From Asparagopsis taxiformis (Eukaryota; Rhodophyta; Florideophyceae; Bonnemaisoniales; Bonnemaisoniaceae): a stretch of 47,376 nt of DNA. Both the position numbers and the translations under genes were made by a program. Positions 1 through 10,700 of this stretch are shown one piece after another. The number at the start of each line of letters is the position of its first letter. Within the stretch, counting starts at the first letter, position 1. Under the pieces are notes generated by a model. That model was given only the letters and a program-made list of their open reading frames with translations, was not told the DNA's origin and ran no database searches. Location of the stretch: the NCBI GenBank assembly GCA_030407315.1, contig JALQPE010002657.1, positions 1 through 47,376 on the forward strand, in the 5' to 3' direction.

Positions 1-2278
1 GGTGAGATAGAAACCGCTTCTATGGTTGTCTGGTAGTAGAGAGGAAGCGAGGTGAACGTTGCGGGCGGCCTTCTGGGTGGAAACTTTTTCCACACGGCAG
101 GAGGGACGTCCTGCTGTTTTTCCTCGTTCTTTGGATGGGGTACGGCAGAGAACGGTGCTGGAAAGGCGGAATTGGTTTCCGAGCCCTTGAGTGTTTTTGT
201 TTTCGGGCCCTTCTTGGAAGCGGAGCGAGAAATCTTTTGCTTGACATTGCGCTCCGGAGTGTATAGAGAGGTAACGTTTCTCTTGGTGCGGGGACTTTTA
301 CGCACAGTCGCAGTGGAGGTCTTCTGCACTTTTCTCGGCAACCGGGGTACGCGCACTCTCCGCAGGCGTTTCTGCGTGGAAGGGGAGGGTGTGGGAGCGG
401 CAGAAGATTTGCTTCCTTCGGAGTGGGGAGGATGGGGGATTTCCCGGCCGTAGTACTCCTTGAGGTATTCTTTTTCGGAGTGGACTTGAGAGGAGACTTG
501 GCAGTGCTGGGTTTGAAGGGGTCGAAAGGATCTCCTTTCCATGCTTCCTGAACGGAAACGCCGGGAGGTGGGGCAAAAGAAGGAAGGTCTCCCTCATTTT
601 TGCCATCGTAACATTTGCGAGAGCAAACCATGAGCATGTCTCTATCACCTTGTTGATGTACTTCACTGGGATGAGGTGGTGCACTCTTGGATAATCACAG
701 AGGTTGTGAACAGCAACAGAGTTGCACGTTGTGCACTTGTGAGCTGGTTTGGATAGTGGGAGACGGCAGTGTTCCCCGAGCGCACACTGGAAGGGACTGT
801 TGGGGTCACCTTCGACAGTAGAATCTCGCACGTCCGGTATGATAGCATCTTCACTGGAGGAAGAGCCATCTTCATCGGAGTGATGTTGATTCTGGTCTGC
901 AGAACCACTGGAAGCCCTGTCGATGTTTGGAAGGATTTCATCCCTTTCAGGAGATATTCCATCGTGAACAGCTGTACCGCGGAGTTTCTGCTCAATGGAA
1001 TGAGTGCTGTCGTTGTCGTCCGCGGGAGTGTTTTTTGTCAGCCTATCACTGGCTGCATCGTCATCAATGACTGGACCTTGCGTTGGAGGGGTATTAGTGA
1101 TAGCAGGGAGAGGGGCTGGCTCGAGGCCCTCGATAGGAGTGGCAGGGGAGGGTGAGGGAATGTCATCCTGTTCGGATGGTAGGGTGAGCTTGGGAGATGT
1201 GGCGGATTCAAACGGTCGATAATGGTCTGTTTGAATCGTTGGTCACGGAGCTGTTGAGCCTCCTTCGTTCTAGGCACGACACCTTTCTCGAACATTGTAA
1301 CCAATTCGTAAACGTAGGTAGTTGTGGAAACCTGTTTGCCATTGCGAACAAAAAGATCAGGGAGATCGTGAATGGTGGCGATATCCACCTTGAGCTCTTC
1401 TGCAGCAGCGCGCATGACCGCGGAATAATCGCAGATGTTCTGCAGGTAGTCCTTGACCTTGAGGTCCTTGTACTGCCCAAAGGCGAGATGTTTGGAGGGA
1501 TTGTCCTTGCGGAGCTTGAGACAGGTAAGGATGAGCAGCGAAGCTCTATCCGTAGCTCGAGTGAACACGGAATTTTTGAGGACGCTGAAAGCAACGCCTT
1601 CCTCGTCGTCGGCACTGAAGGTCTTGAAGGCTGCATAGGTCAATGGACTGTGCATCATTTTCAACGCGACGGATGCGTATGAAATGGCCTGAGAGAGCTT
1701 CATTGCCATGTGAAAGTGGCGCGAGTGAAGGAACATCCCAAACGTAGCAGCCGTTTTCAGCTCGGCCGTACCCATGCGTCCATTGACAGCGTTGTACAAG
1801 CTGATAGCGCTGTGGACGCGGTCTCGAGGTCGAGTGGGAAGAACGCGATGAGACTTGGAGTTCATTCGCTGACTGATGAAGAGGAGATCTTCGAGAGTCA
1901 TTTCCAAGCCATCGTTACGGCTGACAATCTGGATGGGCAAGTCGCGGAACTGCTTCTGCAGAGCCTTTGTCTTTTCGGAGACATCCGTGGACGCGAGGAT
2001 ACGCATTCCAACAGTGCGACGATGCAGACCATCAGATCCAATTTCGAACGCTTATTGCCGTTGTGCATGCGCTCGGCCACAGTGATTTGGCCGAGGCCTT
2101 TCTCAGTGTACCCGTCGACGAGCATTTCCTGTAGCATGCGATCCACGTGAGCGTCGTCGACCTCGCGAGAGGTCTGCGCAGCGACATGGGTTTCCTCGAT
2201 GGACATGCGCACACCGCGGAAGGAGTAACTGCTCCAGACCAGTTCCTGGAAGATGTGCTGTGGTTCCTTATCGGCCAT
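1..2278 (-). pseudogene. Frameshifted ParB-like domain protein with zinc-finger-like motif (paralogue of the 2983-5994 gene), runs off the left edge
   Basis: The ATG at 2278 follows a pyrimidine-rich leader. The first ~76 codons align with the N-terminus of the gene at 2983-5994 (for example SREV, then a GY...GLG-IT stretch). A frame change at about 2050 leads to DGLHRRTVG, the ParB/sulfiredoxin-type DGxHR motif, and on to a region matching PTRPRDRVHSAISLYNAV. That frame runs to about 1215. A second shift leads to an acidic Ser/Asp linker and a Cys/His cluster near 770-710 (HKCTTCNSVAVHNLC). A further shift near 637 restores VCSRKC, which completes a zinc-finger-like pattern. Another shift near 300 restores an RNVKQK segment like RNVKRK of the paralogue, still open at base 1. 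Several frameshifts make this a pseudogene, or a poorly resolved sequence. No dioxygenase part is visible here; it may lie outside the window. Likely role when intact, by inference: DNA binding at palindromic sites. Confidence 0.75.
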
Positions 2279-2350
2279 AGTGCGTGGATGGAAGAGAGAA
2301 CGTAAACGGGAGGAGAGGTGGAGGGAGGGAGATGGAGAGAGAATGGTAGT
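2279..2350 (-). promoter_or_regulatory. Pyrimidine-rich leader of the ParB-like pseudogene
   Basis: On the minus strand, the bases just upstream of the ATG at 2278 are runs of CT, with CTCTCTCC and CCCTCC blocks, almost free of purines. The same kind of leader precedes the starts at 5994, 7771 and 12161. This suggests a 5' untranslated region or initiator region of a common gene type. Confidence 0.4.
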
Positions 2351-2495
2351 AACGGAGCAAGAGCTTGCAGTACAAGGGTTGGATGCCGGGAGATCGCGAC
2401 AGGACCTGTGCTTTTAAAAATAAAATTTGCAGTATTTCATTTAGGGCATTGACGGACATGTCACTTGTCAGGCATCTTCCAGCCGCAGTCGTATT

Positions 2496-2729
2496 GGACT
2501 TGCCCGAGCAATACTCAATCCGAGATGTGAACTAGTTCGGATTGAGTATTGCTCGAGCAAGTCCAGGCGCCCAAAACCAAACGGCCGAAATTGGGCGCAA
2601 ATAATTTCTGAAAAAATATTTTCGATTTTTGCGGGCCAAGTGACCGCCAGAAATTGCTCGAGCAATACTCAATCCGAACTAGTTCGTACCCCGGATTGAG
2701 TATTGCTCGAGCAAGTCCAGTATGACAAA
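2496..2729. repeat. Inverted-repeat element A: two hairpins separated by a spacer
   Basis: Hairpin 1 has arms at 2496-2522 and 2538-2564 (27 bp, one mismatch) around a 15-base loop. Hairpin 2 has arms at about 2651-2676 and 2692-2718. Each arm holds the 12-bp palindrome TTGCTCGAGCAA (one base changed in the first arm), followed by TACTCAATCCG. The loops contain GAACTAGTTC-like palindromes. The right edge carries AGTATGACAAA, the inverse of the TTTGTCATACT that begins the other copies. The 84-base spacer with AATAATTTCTGAAAAAATAT is shared with element C. Element A looks like a half copy of C. It lies 217 bases upstream of the start at 2278. Confidence 0.9.
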
Positions 2730-2982
2730 TCTACCCCAAGAGGCTCTGAAGCAGATATGGGTCTCCCTGAGTACTACTCCTGCTGCCTCTGCATCACCAA
2801 GGCTGTCCTCGTCCGTTAGCTAGTAGTAGAATTATTAGGCAATAGGGGTAATACCCCAAGGTATAGCGTAGTATAGGCCTATAGTACTGCTGGCCTGGAA
2901 GGTATGGAGATGCTGTTCAATACTGAGACGTTTATGAGTTAGAGTTTAGTTCTAGTTGCATGCTAAGTATCTAGTACTAAAC

Positions 2983-5900
2983 TTAATCATCAGTTTCTGT
3001 TTCTTCACTACCAGAAGACGAAGTGCTACTACTATTGGGGCTCCCCGGCGGGCCGCCACCTTCGCTCCCGTCCTGGTTACCCTCTTCACCCCCACCTTGG
3101 CTGCCGTCGTCGCTCTCCTCGTCGCTGTTCGACGAACTTTGCGGAACGTAGGCAGAGTCGTACGGCGCGATGTACGGTGCAGGTCCACCAGGTGTGAAAA
3201 CCAGGTCGTTCACCATCGACTCCCCTTCGCGAATGGCCATGGTGTGAATGCGGAGGTAATGTCCGTAGATATTACGGGGATCACGCTCACCACCCGCCGT
3301 TTCCAGGTCGACACCGTCGAATCGCTTCGTATTCTCCCGGTGATCGGACCATCCAGGACCGGCGTGTTCCAAATCACCACGGCTGAACATGACGGAGAAC
3401 GGCGGGATGTGCACGATTTTAGCGTTCAGGGCCGGCAATAGCTGTGAAGCCATACTTGCCGGCCCGTTCAGGTACACGTGCGAGCGCGGGCGAACGAAAA
3501 GGCAAGAGCTGACTGCGCCAGTCGCCAGGATGGCGAAGTTTGGGTTCGGCATTGGCGTTCCCCAATACTTCTTCCTGTCCTTCTTGTCCGCACCTGGATA
3601 CATGAAGTCCAGATGCGGCACCTGCCGTTTGCAGTCCTCGCCAGTCAGGAGAAGGCGCAGTCCTGACTTGGCAAAGGAGAGCTTCGTCCCCGGTTGACAC
3701 TTGCGGTCGTGGTCGAGCTCGTACTGGACGAAGAGCAGGTCTCCGACCATTGCTATTGCAACATCGACAATGAGCTTGGCCTTGAACGTCTCGGCGTCTT
3801 CGTTCTCCAGCTTGTCGGTGACTGAGGCGCAGGAAGTCATGTAGCGGTCATGATTCTTCCCGTCGTACGGATGGGGATTGATTTTGTTCCCGTCACCGTC
3901 GACCAGCCCTGAGGGCTCCTTGTTAAGGATTTTGCCCCAGACACCTTCAGCCTTGTCGGTGAACTTGTCAGCGAACGACCGGCAAACCTTGTCGACAGCA
4001 TCCCTGACGATGCCCTGGGAGAATATGTCCTGTAGACAAACATACCCAACCGAGTCCATGAAGCCGCGAGCTCGCTCGAACACCCGGGTTCGAACAGACT
4101 CTGTGTCGCCAGCTGCAGCCAGAACGGACTCCTTGATGGCCAGGATGTCGCTTTCCTCCAGGTAGAACCCGCTTCTGTGCTCCGGGTGGAGCAGAGAAGA
4201 CGCCGACTGCACTCGTGCTTTCGCAGTATCGGCGGAGACGTTGCTGAGAACTGCAGCTGGGACAGCCTGCTGGGCATCCTCGTAGCGGTGGACTTTGTAT
4301 CCACCGTACGTGTCAGGGACATCATCCATGGATGCGTCACTTCCCTCGTCCGAAACCTCGACTGCCTCGATTTCGATAATCTCCACGTCGTCACTGCCAG
4401 CATCAGAGTATTCATCACTGGATACCTGTGCGGCCTGCTCCTGCTCGCGTTCGATGCGAGCCATGAGACGGGAGCTTTGACGACGCCCTGCCTGGCCACT
4501 TCCTCGCCATCGCTGCCCGCTTCCCTTCGGGGTGCTTCTGAATCTGTTTGCAGAGCCCGGTGACGTGACGGAAGCGGGTGCGAAATCACTCTTGCGTTTC
4601 ACATTGCGCGTGAAATCCGGACCGGAGTCCGAACGCCTCCTGCGCCCAGCCTGCTTCGTGCGATGCGAGGTGGGCGACTTTGTGCGAACAGGAGGCGTCG
4701 CAAGAGGATTGGGGGCATGTGAGGGCGAAGAGGTGGCAGGAGGGGTGGCAGGAGGGATGTGGACTTCTTCGTCCGAGCTGGTATCCATGTCGACAACCGC
4801 ATCACCTTGTGCGGCGGAGCCAGAGGCTGCACCAGCAGGTTGGCGAGAGGCGGGATTGTCGACAGGATCCTGTGCCGAAGAAGTGGAGGGGGCGGGGGGA
4901 GTGGGGCGCCTTGGGGGTTTCGGTACAGGCTTGTACCGGTCGTTGAACAACTTTTCAAACGAATCCATGCGGTCATTCTGGGCCGACGCAGAACGAGCGT
5001 CGGGGTGCTCAAACTCGGTGACGAACCCGTAAACGACGTCCACAGTGGAGAATGAAGCATTGCCACTGACGCGGAGGTCAGGGATGCTGTACAGCTCTGA
5101 GATATCCTTCTGGAACCGGTCGGCCAGATTGCGCATACAGGTGTAATACGCCCGGATATTGAGGAGGTAATCCCTCACGAGAAGCTTGATTCGTCCAAAG
5201 GCCTGATGCCTCGAAGCGTGCTTCTTGCGAAGCATGAGGCAGTCGAGCATCAGGAGAGAGGCTCGGTCATGCGCACTGGTAAACGCGCTGTTCTTGAGAA
5301 TGACGAGTGCAACGTCGTCGTTAACACTGCCAATGACCTTGAACGCCTCGTACGTCAACGGGCTCGACATCATCTTGAGCGAGACGGTGGCGTAGCTCAA
5401 TGCCTTCGCCTTGTGGACTGAACCGAACAAGCGGTGTTCCAAGTACGATGCGAATGCGGCAGCCGTCTTGAGCTCCACACCGGCAAACTTCCCACCGACA
5501 GCGTTGTACATGCTAATAGCGGTGTGTACGAAGTCGCGGGGCCTGGTGGCAAGGACCCTGTGTGCCTTGGCATTGAGCGCCTGGCTAAGGAACAACAAGT
5601 CCTCGGTGACTAGGTCCTTGTTGTCCTTGCGAGAAACGATGCTGACCGGGAGGGCAAGGAAGGTGTTGCGGAGAGTAGTCGCCTTCTCGCTATCGTCGTC
5701 AGAAGCGACAGCCCTTTTCCCGACAGCGTGGCGGTGAAGCCCGTCGCAGATCTCGTAGCGCGCAGTGGTGTTTCCACCGACGGTGCGCGAGATTTTTCCG
5801 ACTGTGATGAGACCCAGCGCGTGCTTGGGGTACCCATCGCGGAGCATCTCTTGGTACATGCCGTCGACGTGGTCCATGTCCACTTCGCGAGATTGCTGGT

Positions 5901-5994
5901 CGGAGACGAAAATGTCGTTGACCGACAGCGTGCCAGTTTCCATGGAGTACATGGAGAGCTCAAGTTTATCGAAAACTTTCCTGGCGTTACGCAT
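2983..5994 (-). CDS. ParB-like domain protein fused to a 2-oxoglutarate/Fe(II) dioxygenase-like domain, 1003 aa
   Basis: Residues about 15-150 resemble the ParB/sulfiredoxin-like fold: a SREVDMDHVD helix, an ITVG strand and the signature DGLHRHA at 84-90. A conserved helical region follows to about 330. Residues 360-600 are low-complexity, Pro/Ser-rich with basic patches (GRRRRSDSG; RNVKRK), likely nuclear targeting. From about 640 the chain is ordered again. At 794-796 there is HLD (the HxD iron ligands), then FVRPRSH, then SRGDLEHAG with candidate distal ligand H877, and YGHYLRIH with candidate 2OG-binding R915. This is the HxD...H...R order of 2OG-Fe(II) oxygenases. The tail is acidic and Ser/Gly-rich. 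The substrate is unknown; nucleic acid or histone is inferred from the ParB-like part and the methyltransferase neighbour. The ORF is intact and intronless. The ATG at 5994 has a pyrimidine-rich leader, and hairpin B lies 226 bases upstream. Confidence 0.8.
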   Translation of the reverse strand: MRNARKVFDKLELSMYSMETGTLSVNDIFVSDQQSREVDMDHVDGMYQEMLRDGYPKHALGLITVGKISRTVGGNTTARYEICDGLHRHAVGKRAVASDDDSEKATTLRNTFLALPVSIVSRKDNKDLVTEDLLFLSQALNAKAHRVLATRPRDFVHTAISMYNAVGGKFAGVELKTAAAFASYLEHRLFGSVHKAKALSYATVSLKMMSSPLTYEAFKVIGSVNDDVALVILKNSAFTSAHDRASLLMLDCLMLRKKHASRHQAFGRIKLLVRDYLLNIRAYYTCMRNLADRFQKDISELYSIPDLRVSGNASFSTVDVVYGFVTEFEHPDARSASAQNDRMDSFEKLFNDRYKPVPKPPRRPTPPAPSTSSAQDPVDNPASRQPAGAASGSAAQGDAVVDMDTSSDEEVHIPPATPPATSSPSHAPNPLATPPVRTKSPTSHRTKQAGRRRRSDSGPDFTRNVKRKSDFAPASVTSPGSANRFRSTPKGSGQRWRGSGQAGRRQSSRLMARIEREQEQAAQVSSDEYSDAGSDDVEIIEIEAVEVSDEGSDASMDDVPDTYGGYKVHRYEDAQQAVPAAVLSNVSADTAKARVQSASSLLHPEHRSGFYLEESDILAIKESVLAAAGDTESVRTRVFERARGFMDSVGYVCLQDIFSQGIVRDAVDKVCRSFADKFTDKAEGVWGKILNKEPSGLVDGDGNKINPHPYDGKNHDRYMTSCASVTDKLENEDAETFKAKLIVDVAIAMVGDLLFVQYELDHDRKCQPGTKLSFAKSGLRLLLTGEDCKRQVPHLDFMYPGADKKDRKKYWGTPMPNPNFAILATGAVSSCLFVRPRSHVYLNGPASMASQLLPALNAKIVHIPPFSVMFSRGDLEHAGPGWSDHRENTKRFDGVDLETAGGERDPRNIYGHYLRIHTMAIREGESMVNDLVFTPGGPAPYIAPYDSAYVPQSSSNSDEESDDGSQGGGEEGNQDGSEGGGPPGSPNSSSTSSSGSEETETDD

Positions 5995-6130
5995 TTTTGT
6001 TCGGGTGGTGTGTTGGCGGTAGGGAGAGCGGGGAGATAGAGATGGAAATGGACGGAGAGAGAGGGAGAGAGAGAGAGGAGAGAGAGGAGAGCGGAAGTTG
6101 AGGTTGCGGTGACACGCGTAGTACGGTACC
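5995..6130 (-). promoter_or_regulatory. Pyrimidine-rich leader of the ParB-dioxygenase gene
   Basis: Read on the minus strand, about 130 bases upstream of the ATG are dominated by CTCTCTCC repeats, ending in a short A-rich stretch (GAACAAAA) before the ATG. It matches in character the leaders of the other genes of this module. Confidence 0.4.
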
Positions 6131-6207
6131 GGTAGTCAGGCGTTGGCATAACTCGTTTAATAGGGAAACCTTCAAAATGAACGGTTTTTTGATATATTGA
6201 TCATAAT

Positions 6208-6285
6208 TTGTCATACCAAAATTGCTCGAGTAAGACTCAATCCGAACTAATTCATACCCCGGATTGAGAATTGCTCGAGCAAGTC
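6208..6285. repeat. Inverted-repeat element B (single hairpin)
   Basis: It begins TTGTCATACC, then an arm with ATTGCTCGAG and ACTCAATCCG, a short loop with GAACTAATTC, and the opposite arm CGGATTGAG plus TTGCTCGAGCAA. The arms are diverged at a few positions (TAAGACTC against ATACTC). It is a decayed single-hairpin member of the same family as A and C, upstream of the gene starting at 5994. Confidence 0.85.
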
Positions 6286-6847
6286 GACCCCTCCAAATCG
6301 TGCAGAAACAGCGATTTCGTCATCCCTCTCAAACAGCCTTGCTGGAACCATACCTCAAACCCGCTTATCCGACCCTGACCCTTCCAAATTCAACATGAAG
6401 CGGGAGCATGGATGACCATTGTCATTTTGAATTCAAATTAATAATCGGTCTTGGCCATGCAATACTGGTAGCCACCAATCCTTTTCCACTTCGTACCAAC
6501 ACTATGAGTGGTGCAACTCTGCAGCTTCATGATGCTGCACTGCTGTCTACCACGCCATATTGCACTGCCCTAGTACTTCCGTAATTATGCTAGTAAACTA
6601 ATTAAATCACATATATACAATTACAACTTCTGACGATCATAACACATGAGCACTATTTCATTTGCAATAGTTCCACTACCCGTTGATGGGCTGGGTCACC
6701 AGGTACAACCCGGAAGCCCAGGCATGGTTACAATTTTTGCACCCGGAAAGGTGCCTCTGAGCATGTCTCTGAGGGCACATGATCCCTGGAAGACTAGTAT
6801 TACTCGAGGGTGCCGGCTGGAGGGGTGTGGTGGCGCTTCCGTGGCAT
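6286..6847. other. Intergenic stretch, nothing recognised
   Basis: It lies between hairpin elements B and C, upstream of two divergently transcribed genes. It contains only short ORFs with no recognisable domain and an AT-rich patch near 6560-6630. It probably holds promoter sequence for one or both flanking genes. Confidence 0.5.
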
Positions 6848-7222
6848 TTGTCATACTCGACTTGCTCGAGCAATACTCAATCCGGGGTACGAACTAGTTC
6901 GGATTGAGTATTGCTCGAGCAATTTCTGGCGCCCAAAATGGGCGAAATTCTGCGGAAATAATTTCTGAAAAAATATTTTCAATTTTGCGGCCGCCTGAAA
7001 TTGCTCGAGCAATACTCAATCCGGGGTACGAACTAGTTCGGATTGAGTATTGCTCGAGCAATTTCAGGCGGCCATTCGGCCCCAAAAATGAAAATATTTT
7101 TTCAGAAATTATTTCCGCCCAATTTCGCCAATTTTGGGCGCCAGAAATTGCTCGAGCAATACTCAATCCGAACTAGTTCGTACCCCGGATTGAGTATTGC
7201 TCGAGCAAGTCGAGTATGACAA
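6848..7222. repeat. Element C: 375-bp near-perfect palindrome containing three nested hairpins
   Basis: The outer ends are inverted copies of TTGTCATACTCGACTTGCTC. The two halves are near mirror images about a centre near 7035. Within them lie three smaller hairpins (about 6861-6923, 7001-7064 and 7145-7211), each with TTGCTCGAGCAA at the base, TACTCAATCCG in the arm, and GAACTAGTTC in the loop. The AT-rich spacers (AATAATTTCTGAAAAAATAT and its inverse) also mirror each other. The element lies between the divergent genes starting at 5994 and 7771. It has the form of a MITE or a multi-site operator. No clear target-site duplication was seen. Confidence 0.9.
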
Positions 7223-7770
7223 TTCGCTACCAGATCCCTCAAACCGCTTATACGGCCGTATGAACGGCTTTGGAGTTACCAGGATGCATTGCGTGTCACA
7301 TGTTACACACTCCACTACAATCCGAAACCGTTTATTTCATCCAACTGCCAAACCCGTTCACACCCACATTTGGTAACAAACTATAGTTTGTATATACCTG
7401 TAATGGTTACTTTCTGAACCCGTTCAAATCGATAGCCACTAAATGGGTGCATTCACTCGTCCATTTCCCTCTATATTACTACCAGTCTATGTGCGTCATC
7501 GGCAATCACCTTCCCTCATACGCTTGTACGACTACAATAGAACCCCTGTTCCCAGTTCTTCAGGTATTGTTTGCATTAATCCCCCACGTCGCACGTCTTT
7601 TCATCTACGTTTATCCATATTTTTTAAATTTCTGCGGTAATCACGCATATAAGGAACTGATTTGTACTGTTTTTCTATTTCGACTGAGGTACAAAAAAAT
7701 CGTCGTTCCCCTCTATTCCATCTCTCTCTCTATCATTCCCAGCTCTCTACTTTTCGCTCCCACCAACACC
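7223..7770 (+). promoter_or_regulatory. Upstream region and pyrimidine-rich leader of the methyltransferase-SET gene
   Basis: An open frame runs in from 7447, but its codons before 7771 look like untranslated sequence. The stretch from about 7705 to 7770 is rich in TCTCTC and CCC blocks and ends CACCAACACC immediately before ATG, a good eukaryotic start context. The upstream ATG at 7447 is therefore not preferred. No TATA box was identified with confidence. Confidence 0.4.
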
Positions 7771-10700
7771 ATGCCTCAAGACACGCACGGCTCCATTGTT
7801 AGCACAGAGGGTGCCCTTCCCCCTCTCCCCAACCATGAACACGGTAACGGGACCATTCTATGGATAGACCCAGCCAGGGTCGTTTCCGTGCCCGCCATTC
7901 ATGGCGTAGAGGGTGCTACCAATCGCACTTCCCGTTCTCGCAGCCCCAGGCCTTCCTCTTCTCCTTCGCGCAGGGTCCAGCAGCCCCCTCCGCAGTGGGA
8001 TGGTCCCAATATCCATGGGTACCTCACAGCCGAACAAGATGTCGTTCTACTCGGCGGGGCCTTCGATTGCGAGAGCTACTGGTCTTCAGAGCACTCGACA
8101 GACTCCATTTCGTATGTCAAGATGCGCTACGACGTGCATGCCAGCGACGTCACGACCTTACTAGCCATCCTTGCCAACATTTTCCGCGCTGGGCGCGGGC
8201 TCGAAATGGAGGAATGTGTCCTTATCATGCTCTACCTTCGCGACTGCTGGCACATGGCCGACTTCTCGGCTGACAATACGCCCTTGGAAGACCGCTCTTT
8301 CGCCAAGCTCTTGGATTGGGTCAAGATGCAGTGCCACGTGCTTGAAGACAATGCAACCGCGTATGTTCTGTACTTCTTCTCAATGACCTACCTGAGACAC
8401 ACTTACAACATCGCGCAGTCTCTCCGCCCGTACACCTCAGCAGATCTAACTGCCGCTGCTGCAGACCCGTCCATCTCCCCCATAGACACCAGAGTCTGGG
8501 AAATGTTCCTTCGCGGAACTGGACGAGACTTGTTCGATCTATCCACATCTCTCTTCACCGAGGTGCATCAGAACATGGACCTCACCTACAGCACTGTTCA
8601 GATGGAACGTACAAACTACCCTCGCTCCCCTTTCACTCGCCAGACCCTCGTTCCCACCTTCATGATCAAACACCTCTACCGTCCAGCTGAGCGAAGATCC
8701 TCAAAGCCAAATCCCTGGGATACCTCTCGTCCTGCAACCACCTTCGAAAAGGTCCTCTTCCTCACCGTCCTGGTTTCCATCGAGAAGACCAAAGTCAGGA
8801 CGAAAAGGTCAAGGAAATCGGCTTTCCGCTTCGAAAGGGCGAGTACAGCTGCTGCACAGCACGTCGGTTACGCTGTACTCACCATTGTGGACGCCTGGAA
8901 TGAGCTCGCCACCTGCCTCGGTGTAGAAGACGCAGAGACCTTACTGCAGCCTTACATCCTGTTCGACGAACACGTCAACATGTATACCGCTATAACAGAT
9001 GCCCGCCCCAGCCACCACCGGAAATATGCACCGCTACAGGAGCTCCTCACCATTCTCCACGGCAAAGGAGCCATTCGCGGTTCGCAGTATCCTGCTGCGA
9101 CCAGCACCTGGGCGCTGCAGCGCAGTGACCTACAAGACAAGCAAATGCGTATGGCCGCGCAAAACTTCATTCAGCAAATTCTCATGATTGCTTCAGAACA
9201 AGACCTATTCAAGGAATCTCCAGAGGATGTCGCCTTCCTCAACTCCTATCGCAAACCCGAGTCCTCTCAGGCCTCCGACACAGAACGGTTCACACGAATC
9301 CCGGCTCTGGCCTCGGTGGAGAGATCTCTCACGGCTTTCCGTCCTGGTACTCAGCAGGACTTCACTCCTACCAATATGGATGTTGTCACAGAAGATGTCG
9401 TTCAGCCCAGCAGCTCCGTCACCAGACGCACTGCTGATGCGATGCAGCAGGATGGTGATGACGTTTCTCGTCCCGGTCAGCCCGCATCGAAGAAGACTCG
9501 TTTGGATCCTTCAGCTCCACAAACCGCCGAGGACAACCAAGGAGACAACGAAAACGTCTTGACGTTCGACGAAGACCAAGAAGATGACCCCGTCATCGCT
9601 TTCGCTCCCCCTCTTGCCAGTACAATGGACAATTTCGCTCGCGTCTTCAATTGCTCCTTCCGCGGTCTCGAAGAGGCATACAAGTCAGCCTCTGCCGCTG
9701 CTGCCGATTCCAATCCCCTCCCCCTCTCGAAGGCAACGTCCAGCTCGTTCTCACCGACCCGCCGTACAACACAAGGAGGAATGCTGGTCTCCGTAACTCA
9801 CAGTACGACATCCTCACTGACCGGGATATAGAAGATTGCGTCGCAATGATGTCCAGGATCCTCCGTCCAGGTGGTCATGGTCTCATTTTCACCTCGTCGG
9901 TTCTTTTCCCCAAGTGGTCCGAGGCTCTGCGCGAAGTGGTTTACCCGGATCACACACAGATGTTCTCCGTGGACAACCAGCCGCTCTTCTGCATCCGCCA
10001 TCGGACCAACTATTCTTCCACACCCCTTCGCATGACGACAAGTCTGATGAATATGGTTGAGGTCGTTGTCCACGTCACAAAGCTGGGCGCCGGTACCGCC
10101 GGCTGGGGACTCGTCAACTATTCCCCACACGGCTACGTTTGTTCCACCTTTCAACCTTGGACAAACATAATCAACAACATCCCCCGTTTGTCTCACGAAG
10201 AACGAATCACCGTCGTGGACCCTCGCAACGCCAAGCGCAAGATGGCTCTCCGACCAGAGCAGAAGACAAGTGCTCTTCTCAAGGAAATTATCGCTCGTTT
10301 CTCCCAGCCCGGTGATGTCGTCGTCGACATGTTCGCGGGCACATACTCTACTGGTATAGCCGCCCTCACCATGAACGAAGGTCAGTACCGCACTTTCGTC
10401 GGGTGCGAGCAGCAACAATACTGCCACGACGTCTCCCTTCCCAAGCTACAGCTCGCGTTCTGCGAACAGCTCTCCGACGGAAATTTTGCCTCTCATTCCT
10501 CCTCCGAAGTTCAGGGCCTGGCAACTGCACACGTCCAAAAATATCGTGCTGAGGTTCGCAAGAACACCCCGCCTGGTGCACACCTTCCCCAGTCTACGAC
10601 AATCCCTGAACACCTCACCAGTGTTCTCTGCGGAGTTTGGAAGTCCCCTTCCCACTACCCTGCCCTTCAGTCCACACCAGTGGACAACTGGGCTCAATCC

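Noticed and set aside
52..453. Plus-strand 133-codon ORF at the left edge
   Set aside because: It is antisense to the ParB-like paralogue, whose motifs are readable on the minus strand.
4177..5055. Plus-strand ORFs inside 2983-5994
   Set aside because: They are shadows of the minus-strand ParB-dioxygenase gene, with proline/serine-derived low-complexity translations and no domain.
7447..7770. N-terminal extension of the methyltransferase-SET ORF
   Set aside because: The ATG at 7771 has a much better start context after a pyrimidine-rich leader, and the extension looks like untranslated sequence.
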